From Pseudomonas protegens (GTDB lineage Bacteria; Pseudomonadota; Gammaproteobacteria; Pseudomonadales; Pseudomonadaceae): a stretch of DNA of 64,000 bases. The translations under genes and the position numbers were made by a program. The stretch's first letter is position 1. The number at the start of each line of letters is the position of its first letter. Positions 17,496 through 24,624 of the stretch are shown here, piece after piece. Location of the stretch: contig NZ_CP060201.1 in NCBI RefSeq assembly GCF_013407925.2, positions 2,232,001 through 2,296,000 of the forward strand, in the 5' to 3' direction. The notes under the pieces were generated by a model. The model was not told where the DNA came from and ran no database searches. It worked only from the letters and a program-made list of their open reading frames with translations.

Positions 17496-19355
17496 CTACC
17501 TACTAGGTTTCGGGGGGTTTAGCGACCGCCCTGCACCTTGACTACTTGGCCGAGGTGGTGGAATCGAATTAGGCCCCACCGGATTGGCAGATCGTGGGAC
17601 CGATGTAGACGCTCCGGCACGGTTCTGTGGGCTCGAACCACCTCCACCTCGTGATGAAGCCGCAGCACCTATCCCCGCCAACCTAGTTCCCAACATAGCA
17701 ACACCAACCGCTTTCATAGCGAAACGACCCGCATCACTGGCTGTAGCCACAGCGCCTGACAGGCTGCCCGCCAGACCTCCCAACGAAACACCTAGCATAC
17801 TCGAAGTGATCCAAGTGGAAAGGCCAAGCGATACAGCAGCTACAGCTGACATCAATCCACGAAGACCATCGTAATCAGCCCCTACTCCGGTCCATCCACT
17901 TGCGGCTCCCGCCTGCGCTAGGGCTACAGCAGCCATAGTTTGTGAAATCGCAACCGTGATCATCTGAGCGGTCATAACCGCGATGACCGGCAAAAGGAGT
18001 AGAGATAGCCAATTAACGAGTATCTTACCCCCTCTTAGAGGCGCCAGTAGCAGGAAAAGCGGGCCGAGGATCAAGACAATCCAAAACAACCATGCAGACA
18101 TGATGACATATCCCGGCAGAAGCGTTTGTAGATCCAGCCAGCCACTGAAGTTTTTGAACATCTGAGCAGCGGCCAATATTCCCCCGGCGACCTCGCTGCT
18201 CTCATGCGACATGCCCGTCGTTCTCGGTAGAGAACGAGTCATGAACCGTTGCCACGCCACGGCGGTACTGACGGCTCCAACCTCTGCACTAACTCGCTGC
18301 CCACCCGCAATGACCTGACCTGACTCACGCAGCGCTTGGTAGGCCTGCTCTGCTCCCATCTGCGCGATCTGGTATGCCTCGACACAGCTGGATGGCCGAA
18401 ACATGATTCCCTGGTCATCCCCGACGATTGTCGATTTCTGATTAGGCATTTTGCTGATTGGCAAATAGGATGGCGTCGCATCCTCTTGACCTGCAAGCGT
18501 TGCAGCCCAATGTGACTGAGTTGGCAATGCATAGCCGCTCCCCATGAAGGGGCCTGCCGATTCTAAAGCTCGTATACCCGCCTCTCGGCGGGACTGGATA
18601 GCTCTCTGATCGAGCACATGCTCCAAACCTGTACGAGCAGCTCCTCCTCCCAGTAAGTAGGCCCCCCAACCGCCATTTTCTTCAGCGGAGCCAAAAACGT
18701 ATGTCCATGCACCTCCAAGGCCGGTACGTGCCTGCGCAATGAGACCAACTTCTTTATCCGGAATCCCAAGCCCGCCACCGCCCAACAGGCCAATGGCATG
18801 CAACGCCTCCACTTTGGCAGCATGCTCAGCCCCTGCTAGCTCAGCCGGTGCAGGGGCACAACTGACGTTGTAATCCCTGATTAGCCGGGCGAGATCGCTG
18901 CCCGCAAACACATCCGCTGAGCGCCCTACCATATTGTCGATTGCCGCCTGCGCAGGGACGATTGTGCCAGCCACAGTCTGGTCGCTCAAAACCTGGTCAA
19001 ATGCCTGCCGGTACATCACGTGTATCGCCATGACAATTTTAAGCGGAACCGCTTGGACCTCGACCATCCGCACTGACGCACCACTAGGAAGCGTCACAGT
19101 GGCCGGTCTCATCCCATACGCCAAAAGCAGGAAAATTAGGATACCGGCAAAAAACGTACGGCCTGCACCTTCACCTAAACGCAGGATAACCAGCAGTAGC
19201 CAGCCAAACCCCACGACCACGATCAGTTCAGTACTCGTCTCATTGAGCGCAACGAACAGTGGTTCGGTAGCGGTCATGATCGTCAACGCGACGTTTTCCC
19301 ATAGACCGAATACCCAGTTGAACCCGGCAAAATCCTCAGCCGACGCGACACTCAT
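17496..19355 (-). CDS. TraG N-terminal-domain-like conjugation membrane protein
   Basis: A 619-residue polytopic membrane protein. Hydrophobic helices occur at about residues 43-78, 425-470, 480-500 and 510-545. A long periplasmic-type region lies between (about 110-410) and the C-terminus is Pro/Ser/Arg-rich and probably disordered. This layout, and motifs such as VVGFGWLLLVILRLGEG, resemble the TraG_N mating-pair stabilisation proteins found in many Pseudomonas integrative conjugative elements. The start codon overlaps the preceding gene by one base (TAATG). It is an orphan here: the usual conjugation neighbours are missing. The family call is by layout and memory, not by search. Confidence 0.65.
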   Translation of the reverse strand: MSVASAEDFAGFNWVFGLWENVALTIMTATEPLFVALNETSTELIVVVGFGWLLLVILRLGEGAGRTFFAGILIFLLLAYGMRPATVTLPSGASVRMVEVQAVPLKIVMAIHVMYRQAFDQVLSDQTVAGTIVPAQAAIDNMVGRSADVFAGSDLARLIRDYNVSCAPAPAELAGAEHAAKVEALHAIGLLGGGGLGIPDKEVGLIAQARTGLGGAWTYVFGSAEENGGWGAYLLGGGAARTGLEHVLDQRAIQSRREAGIRALESAGPFMGSGYALPTQSHWAATLAGQEDATPSYLPISKMPNQKSTIVGDDQGIMFRPSSCVEAYQIAQMGAEQAYQALRESGQVIAGGQRVSAEVGAVSTAVAWQRFMTRSLPRTTGMSHESSEVAGGILAAAQMFKNFSGWLDLQTLLPGYVIMSAWLFWIVLILGPLFLLLAPLRGGKILVNWLSLLLLPVIAVMTAQMITVAISQTMAAVALAQAGAASGWTGVGADYDGLRGLMSAVAAVSLGLSTWITSSMLGVSLGGLAGSLSGAVATASDAGRFAMKAVGVAMLGTRLAGIGAAASSRGGGGSSPQNRAGASTSVPRSANPVGPNSIPPPRPSSQGAGRSLNPPKPSR

Positions 19356-19672
19356 TACACTGCCCGCCGCCGAATTATCCAGCTACGAATGGCCAAACCA
19401 ATCCTGGCAGCCCACAAACCAAACCAGAGCAGACACAGTGAAAAACCGAACAGGATGAAATGCTGGGCTGCAGGTGCAGCTAACAAATTGCCCATGCTTT
19501 GAACGGCATCGTACTGCTCCACCACATGCTGACCATATGGCCGCATAACTGCCGCAGCGAGCAGGTGCAGCAGGCCAAGGATTGGCCCGAGGACAATGCC
19601 CGTCCTGCCTACCCACTTAGTGGCAAAGGGCATCCGCAGGTGCGTTGAATCCAGAAAATCACTCAGTTTCAT
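19355..19672 (-). CDS. Small membrane protein coupled to the TraG-like gene
   Basis: A 105-residue protein with two or three hydrophobic segments (about residues 20-42 and 65-95) and a basic C-terminus (IRRRAV). The ATG at 19672 has GGAGA upstream; an in-frame TTG at 19690 is less likely. Its stop overlaps the TraG-like start (TAATG), so the pair is one transcription unit, probably part of a former transfer module. Family not recognised. Confidence 0.6.
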   Translation of the reverse strand: MKLSDFLDSTHLRMPFATKWVGRTGIVLGPILGLLHLLAAAVMRPYGQHVVEQYDAVQSMGNLLAAPAAQHFILFGFSLCLLWFGLWAARIGLAIRSWIIRRRAV

Positions 19673-19781
19673 GCTCACATTTCTCCGCAAGTTAAGCTGA
19701 ACGACCTCCAGCCTATCGCCCCCCTTCTTGCGTCTCCACTCAACTCGATACAGTTACTACCGTCTCACTTTTCAGCGCCTA

Positions 19782-19830
19782 TGTGCCCGCTATGTAACGC
19801 GCCTAAACGGCGCTCTACATAGCGGGCACA
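19782..19830. repeat. Large perfect palindrome upstream of the second recombinase operon
   Basis: Perfect 15-base arms TGTGCCCGCTATGTA (19782-19796) and TACATAGCGGGCACA (19816-19830) enclose an inner GCGCC/GGCGC stem with the loop TAAAC. It lies in the 637-base gap 19673-20309. The same bases encode the C-terminus of a 64-codon minus-strand ORF (19765-19959, ending CARYVERRLGALHSGHIGAEK); that could be a real small gene but has no other support. Elsewhere in the gap CCTGCGTCATCGCG is repeated (19987 and 20022), and ACTCGGA/TCCGAGT forms a small palindrome at 20164-20180. Candidate recombination, replication or regulator site. Confidence 0.7.
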
Positions 19831-20309
19831 CTCGACCATTCCGATTTGACGCAACAAATACAACGCAGCGACATTGCGTTGTCTGCCCATCCCCATTTTC
19901 GTAAGCTGATCGGGAACCAAACCGCACTGCCCGGCAGTCTCGTTACCCGTGTGATTCATGGGTTGGGACAGTGGCAGGGGGCTCGGCCTGCGTCATCGCG
20001 GGCAGTAGCCCATCGGCCACACCTGCGTCATCGCGTGTGCGCCCTCCCTAACGCCGACTATGTGTCGGGACCATCAACGACCAATCACTTAAGGAGAGAA
20101 GACAACCAAGCATGGTCAGCCAGACCCAATGGCAAACGAACCTGAGCGGACATTCAGGAACTCACTCGGAGACTCCGAGTAGGCGTGAACAGTCCCCGCC
20201 TGCATCTGATGCAAAGGGGGGCGAACAGGCACACAACGAACCATCTACGGATGGTGTGTCGCTGAACCGGTAACGGTCAGGAGTTCTTACATCTGATAGA
20301 GAGAATCCC

Positions 20310-20552
20310 ATGAGCGAATTCGATGCGCATAGCATTACTGCACGCCTCAAGGCCGAATCTAGGATTCGGAGAAAACCCCGAACCTATGCCCAACGTCGCT
20401 CATTGCTGGATAACTACAAGTACGAGCTGTTACAGCTTGATTCAGCAGGCTGCAACGGCACCGAACTGCAACGCTGGGTCGCGGAAAAAGGCATCAAGAT
20501 TCAGCGTTCGACAGTACACCGATGGCTACATCGGAATCGCCTGAGTGGCTAA
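20310..20552 (+). CDS. Small helix-turn-helix protein
   Basis: An 80-residue basic protein. The C-terminal half (LQRWVAEKGIKIQRSTVHRW) looks like a helix-turn-helix of the kind seen in small plasmid and phage regulators. The ATG at 20310 has GAGAG upstream. The 3' end overlaps the recombinase gene by 8 bases. It could be a directionality factor or an autoregulator for that recombinase; this is an inference from position. Confidence 0.6.
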   Translation: MSEFDAHSITARLKAESRIRRKPRTYAQRRSLLDNYKYELLQLDSAGCNGTELQRWVAEKGIKIQRSTVHRWLHRNRLSG

Positions 20553-21471
20553 GTTTGCCAAGCCTGCAAAACAAGCCGCGTCCGTGATGAAAAGCCTCCA
20601 GGGCACTCACATCCGGTCAGTTGGCACCGTTCGCAATTATGAGCAACGCTTGGTGCGCATTACCGCTTACCTTCAGGAGCATCGACTCGGCAGCCTCCGT
20701 GAAATGACGCCCGCCCGTGCCCTTGAGTACCTCCGCCAAAGAGCGACCGTCGTTGGCCAGAAAACCTTGGATATGGAGCGCCAGGCCCTGCAAGCCATGA
20801 TGCAGCATGTCACTCACCGGCTACCACCGGGCCAGCCCCTTGAAGTCATCAAGAGCACCGCAATAGGTCGCACAGGAACGACAAACCATCCTGCCTTGGG
20901 CCGCAGACTGGCCGATCAAACGAGAGCCTACAACGGCGAGCAAATGTCATTGATTGCGGCTCGTCAAGCTCCCCACAATGCCCTGGCGACAGAGATTGCG
21001 TATGCCGCAGGCCTTCGTGCCCATGAGTTACTCGGCCTTCGCAGAACGCACCAACGCGTACCGGATCAACGTCCCGCGCATGGAATGAAGTTTTCAGGAA
21101 TTCGCGAATCGACCATCAGCTACACCGTTCACGGGAAAGGTGGGCTGATCCGCGAAGTCCGTATTCCAATCCCCCTAGCCCAGCGACTAGAGAGAACCCG
21201 GCTGACAGGGCCACGAACTGTCAAAGATCGAGGAATCAACTACCAACAGTTTTACGAGATTGGCGGTGGTCAGCCGTGGAGCAAAAGCGTTAGCGCAGCT
21301 TCCAAAGTCGCACTCGGGTGGTCGAACGGCGCACATGGACTGCGGCATACCTACGCCCAGGAGCGCATGACGACATTGCAGAGTCATTTAACGCGAAAAC
21401 AGGCACTGGCGGTGGTTTCGCAGGAAATGGGCCACTTCCGGCCGGAAATTACTGAGGTTTATCTGCGTTGA
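20545..21471 (+). CDS. Second tyrosine recombinase (phage integrase superfamily)
   Basis: A 308-residue tyrosine recombinase. Catalytic residues are visible: Arg in AAGLRAHELLGL (about residue 156), Lys in HGKGGLIREV, HGLRHTYAQ (about 264-272), MGHFRPEI (His near 298) and the nucleophile Tyr in TEVYLR, three residues from the C-terminus. The N-terminal 100 residues form the core-binding domain (VRNYEQRLVRITAYLQEHRL). It resembles short integrases of conjugative elements more than P4-type integrases. GTG start at 20545 inside the previous gene; the stop overlaps the next start (TTGA). It is not beside a tRNA, so its own target is unknown. Confidence 0.82.
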   Translation: MAKFAKPAKQAASVMKSLQGTHIRSVGTVRNYEQRLVRITAYLQEHRLGSLREMTPARALEYLRQRATVVGQKTLDMERQALQAMMQHVTHRLPPGQPLEVIKSTAIGRTGTTNHPALGRRLADQTRAYNGEQMSLIAARQAPHNALATEIAYAAGLRAHELLGLRRTHQRVPDQRPAHGMKFSGIRESTISYTVHGKGGLIREVRIPIPLAQRLERTRLTGPRTVKDRGINYQQFYEIGGGQPWSKSVSAASKVALGWSNGAHGLRHTYAQERMTTLQSHLTRKQALAVVSQEMGHFRPEITEVYLR

Positions 21472-21944
21472 GAATAAACATCGACCCCACATGGATCAGC
21501 AGTAGCTTGCTCTTTGTCATTGGCGTAACGGTGATCGCGATTGGCGTTTTGGCAGTGGTGCTCTTGGAAAGCAAAAAGTCCGGAGCGCGGCTCAAGGCCA
21601 CCCTCGACGCAAGCGTCGATCGGCATAAAGCTCTGCTTAAGGAGCACAGCGACGCACTCAAAGAGATGGAGCTGCACCACATTGGCCATATTTCTGGCAT
21701 TTCCAAACGTCACCATCAAGAGATTGAAAGCCTGCGTGACATCCTTGCCATTTCTGACCAAGACCGCGACGTGGCATTGAGGGCCGCCTACAGAGATCAA
21801 GAACAACTCCGGTTAATGCAGGACCGGCTGGATCAAGTCACCGCATTGATGGACTCTTGGGCCTCCGGAGGCGACGAAACAGCTTCTGCCGTTAGACATG
21901 CCCTTACAGCCGAGCGCACTCGCCGTTTTCATACCCTCTCATAG
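21468..21944 (+). CDS. Membrane-anchored coiled-coil protein coupled to the recombinase
   Basis: A 158-residue protein with one N-terminal membrane helix (about residues 10-33) followed by a long, charged, probably coiled-coil segment (about 38-130). Start TTG at 21468 overlaps the recombinase stop by 4 bases (TTGA), so translation is coupled. No family recognised. A membrane coiled-coil partner for a recombinase is unusual. It may instead be an unrelated third gene of the operon. Confidence 0.55.
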   Translation: MRINIDPTWISSSLLFVIGVTVIAIGVLAVVLLESKKSGARLKATLDASVDRHKALLKEHSDALKEMELHHIGHISGISKRHHQEIESLRDILAISDQDRDVALRAAYRDQEQLRLMQDRLDQVTALMDSWASGGDETASAVRHALTAERTRRFHTLS

Positions 21945-21957
21945 GTCCTGTTTAGGC

Positions 21958-22461
21958 TCACCGCATCATTTCCGCCAGCACGCAATCCAAGTGCGGAGCA
22001 AGCTTCAGCACCTCCAAATCTACGCTCTGGACGGAGTTCGCTTCGTATGGATATCGAGTTCCGACGAATAGCCTCGAGGCTATTTTGATCCATTTTTCTA
22101 GGGGGAAATCTGGCGCCATTTGCTTTGAGATTTCGCATAGTTGATTGGTCAACTCAGGCGAAATGACGTTGTACAGATCGGCCAGGCCATGACCATTTCC
22201 AGGCATCCGCACAGCAAGCCGCAGATGCCCTTCGGGATCATGCTCAGTTCTCGGATATCGGGGGTCAGCTTCCACCAAGCACGATTTCAGAAACAGCTCA
22301 CAGGCGAGCGCCGAATTCATAACGGCTGGCCAGAACAGATTCGGATCGCGGTCATCAGTAGCCCTTTGCTCTAGTATCTGAGCAGCTCTCATGAATGTTC
22401 GCGCCTCCTCGATAACCCAAGCGCTAGGCAATGGTTCTTGGTTCATCCTTGAAAACCTCAT
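21958..22461 (-). CDS. HEPN-like helical protein, function unknown
   Basis: A 167-residue all-helical protein. The stretch SALACELFLKSCLVE (about residues 50-64) followed by GHGLADLYNVISPEL (about 89-103) resembles HEPN-type proteins, whose typical patterns are ELxLKxxL and GHxLxxLY. A clear catalytic RxxxxH is not evident, so ribonuclease activity cannot be claimed. An alternative start at 22446 (MNQEPLPSAW) has GAGG upstream. It is convergent with the recombinase operon and next to the iterons. Confidence 0.5.
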   Translation of the reverse strand: MRFSRMNQEPLPSAWVIEEARTFMRAAQILEQRATDDRDPNLFWPAVMNSALACELFLKSCLVEADPRYPRTEHDPEGHLRLAVRMPGNGHGLADLYNVISPELTNQLCEISKQMAPDFPLEKWIKIASRLFVGTRYPYEANSVQSVDLEVLKLAPHLDCVLAEMMR

Positions 22462-22582
22462 GGATCCAACCGTAACGGCAGTGATTAGAATTGATTAATA
22501 ACAGATTAGTGTACTCAGTAAAAATCACTGCATACCCTACCCTTACTGGGCTAGAGCGCCATTTGACAGTCGAACTCAAGGA

Positions 22583-22685
22583 GCGCTAGAACGGTGCATC
22601 ATGGGCGTTGGAACGGCATCGCCGGGGTCTTGGAACGGCAGCCTAGGGTGTTGGGACGGTAAAAAACGGGCGCTGGAACGGTATC
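22583..22685. repeat. Five 22-bp iterons, probable TrfA-dependent origin (oriV)
   Basis: Five direct repeats start at 22583, 22605, 22627, 22648 and 22670, so the spacing is 22, 22, 21 and 22 bases, about two helical turns. The best copy is GCGTTGGAACGGCATC. Positions 1 (G), 5 (T), 7 (G) and 9-12 (ACGG) are invariant. The last copy overlaps the trfA-like stop codon. An A+T-rich stretch with GATTAATAACAGATTAG lies 80-100 bases away (about 22487-22503). This is the layout of an iteron origin served by the adjacent initiator. IncP oriV iterons have similar 22-23 base spacing but a different sequence. No DnaA box is obvious. Confidence 0.75.
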
Positions 22686-23568
22686 AGCGTTTTTTCGCCA
22701 GATAGCGCTGCTGTGAAGCGCTTGGGGTAGTTTTAACCTGCACTAGATTTCCTTCCAAAAGATAGCTAAATGGTAGTCCCTCTGCGGTGCTTGCAAGCGC
22801 TACAGCTTCAAGGGAGCGGCGCAAATCTTTTTTGAAGTCAGATAAAGACTTCGCACGACTCCCGCATAGTTGGTGCAAGGTCTCAATTTTGTAATCATAA
22901 GATTTTGCATGCGACGAATAAAATCCGTGCACCCACTGAGCAAGTGGCTTTCCATGTAGTGCTTGGCGAACGGACCAGTTCACATTGGTATACTGACTGC
23001 CATTAAACAGCACATGAAGCTTTGGATTCAACCGAATGGCGTATATACGCTCACTTCGCTCATCTTGAGCACGATATACTTCATGAATAAAGCTTCCCTC
23101 ATATGAATGTATCCCCACCTTAATCTGCAACGCTGTAGCCTTGAGCCTGCTAATATGCTTATCTAGAATCTTTCGATTCTTCCCTGTATCTGTTTTACCA
23201 AGAATTTTCAGCAGCCGATACGCGGTTACCCTGCACTCCGAACCCAACTCCTGCATTCGCGCCAGGTGCAACACCGTCTCCCACACATCTAGATCACCCT
23301 GATCAAGTAGTGCGCCCGTATAGAAAATACTGACACCGCCGATAGCGTTAATTTCCATTTGTTCAACATATGGCCGATTTCCTTTTCCAATTGCACCAAA
23401 TAAGGCTGAGCGTAGAGCGACGTTCGGAACACGACGTACCGATTCTGACCAGTTCGGCAGTAAATTAATCTCATCCTCAACTTTTACCTCTTGGGGCTTA
23501 GCAAGAGAGCGCTTCTGATTTGCCTCAATCCGAGCAAGCATGCTCGTAAGTGTCTTATTCACAGTCAT
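22684..23568 (-). CDS. trfA: TrfA-family replication initiator
   Basis: A 294-residue protein resembling the plasmid RK2 initiator TrfA: LPNWSESVRRVPNVALRSALFGAI, then IFYTGALLDQGDLDVWETVLHLAR, then a winged-helix region with LLKILGKTDTGKNRKILDKHISRL. TrfA-type initiators bind iterons and load the host helicase. Here five iterons begin at the stop codon of the gene. The start ATG at 23568 overlaps the alpA stop (TGATG), so the two are coupled. A longer open frame to 23631 lacks support. TrfA-like genes also occur in integrative conjugative elements such as ICEclc, where transient replication after excision has been reported. GC is low compared with the core genome. Confidence 0.82.
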   Translation of the reverse strand: MTVNKTLTSMLARIEANQKRSLAKPQEVKVEDEINLLPNWSESVRRVPNVALRSALFGAIGKGNRPYVEQMEINAIGGVSIFYTGALLDQGDLDVWETVLHLARMQELGSECRVTAYRLLKILGKTDTGKNRKILDKHISRLKATALQIKVGIHSYEGSFIHEVYRAQDERSERIYAIRLNPKLHVLFNGSQYTNVNWSVRQALHGKPLAQWVHGFYSSHAKSYDYKIETLHQLCGSRAKSLSDFKKDLRRSLEAVALASTAEGLPFSYLLEGNLVQVKTTPSASQQRYLAKKR

Positions 23569-23774
23569 CACTGAGGAATGGATGCACTGATCTTCTGCAC
23601 CACCCAGGCATGCACTTGCTCGGCAGGCCAAGCCACGGAGTTCGCACCAAGGGAAACGCCTGGTGGGAAATCGCCAGACCGGATCAACCGGTAGATCTGA
23701 GATTTGCTAAGCCCTACCAGGGCACAGACGCCAGGCAAACGAAGCAGTAAAGGTGAGATTGGTTGACTAGCCAT
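23568..23774 (-). CDS. alpA: AlpA-family transcriptional regulator
   Basis: A 68-residue MerR-like winged-helix protein of the AlpA type: LLRLPGVCALVGLSKSQIYR, then SGDFPPGVSLGANSVAWPAEQVHAW. AlpA proteins act as activators of prophage or island integrase genes, or as excisionases. It is the first gene of an alpA-trfA pair with a one-base overlap (TGATG). The 112-base gap upstream carries three TGGCA repeats (near 23820-23847) that could be its binding sites. Confidence 0.85.
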   Translation of the reverse strand: MASQPISPLLLRLPGVCALVGLSKSQIYRLIRSGDFPPGVSLGANSVAWPAEQVHAWVVQKISASIPQ

Positions 23775-23886
23775 CTGGGCGGGTCTCCTTGGAACCGGAT
23801 TGGATGGCTAGGGATTTAATGGCACCAGTGGCAACTAGTCGTGGCAATTGCCTTTTTTTCAAGGAAATGCCAGAAACTCTTAAAAA

Positions 23887-24624
23887 TTATGTGCTTTGCG
23901 CCATATCACTCTGAATATGACCTTTCATGAATTTCCCTAGAGTCTTGTGGCTTTTCGGCATTTCGACCTGAGCAGCGTCGGCTAACGATAGAATTGCCAT
24001 GCATGGGTTAAAATTCTTGCGTACCGAACGAACGCCCAAAGCACGACGCTTGATAGCATCAGCTCGAATCTGAGCAGCTGCATCAATCCCTTGGACTGTA
24101 TGAGCCTTATCAACCTCTTTAATTAACTCAACCAAGCCATTAATAATCAAGCTAATTGAATTAAGCTCCTTAGAACTAATAACACTGCTACCGCCACACT
24201 CTTTCGAACTCACCCCAACACCCAAAACAAACGAAAAATCTGAAACCCCCGCATTTTTTAACCATTCGCTGAGAGCCGTCTTCGAGGAGTAAACAATGCT
24301 AGCGGGAACGTTAACATACTCATATTCCGCATGACAAAAACAGTTAATGAACTGAGTGCTACCCGAAGGCTCACACAAAGCTTTAAAATACTTGACCAAT
24401 CCTTCATGACCTAATACATAACCCCTGGCTGATCGTTTTGATGAACCGACCCCACCAACCCAAAATAGTCGTTCGGGAAGCAGCTCTTCAGCACGACCTA
24501 AATATGCAAGAAACGCTTCATCTATAAGCTCGTGGAGGCCAAATGCGGCCTCAGGAAAGCTGACCCCATGATAATTAGAGTACATAGGTAGAAGATCACA
24601 TAAGCGAATCAGTTCATCATTCAT
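23887..24624 (-). CDS. Integrase-coupled protein of unknown function
   Basis: A 245-residue soluble protein starting MNDELIRLCDLLPMYS. The ATG at 24624 overlaps the integrase stop (ATGA), so it should be translated with the integrase. It is A+T-rich compared with all other genes nearby. It has no membrane segment and no motif I recognise; Cys residues are scattered (for example FINCFCHAEYEY). Its fixed place behind a P4-type integrase suggests a role in island maintenance, but that is inference. Confidence 0.6.
   Translation of the reverse strand: MNDELIRLCDLLPMYSNYHGVSFPEAAFGLHELIDEAFLAYLGRAEELLPERLFWVGGVGSSKRSARGYVLGHEGLVKYFKALCEPSGSTQFINCFCHAEYEYVNVPASIVYSSKTALSEWLKNAGVSDFSFVLGVGVSSKECGGSSVISSKELNSISLIINGLVELIKEVDKAHTVQGIDAAAQIRADAIKRRALGVRSVRKNFNPCMAILSLADAAQVEMPKSHKTLGKFMKGHIQSDMAQST

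Noticed and set aside
19846..20145. A 99-codon plus-strand ORF upstream of the HTH gene
   Set aside because: No ribosome site, low-complexity composition, and it runs through short repeats and the probable promoter region of the recombinase operon.
22583..22685. A CRISPR array
   Set aside because: The repeats are imperfect, only about 16 bases, with 5-6 base gaps and constant two-turn phasing, and no cas genes are present; iterons fit and CRISPR does not.
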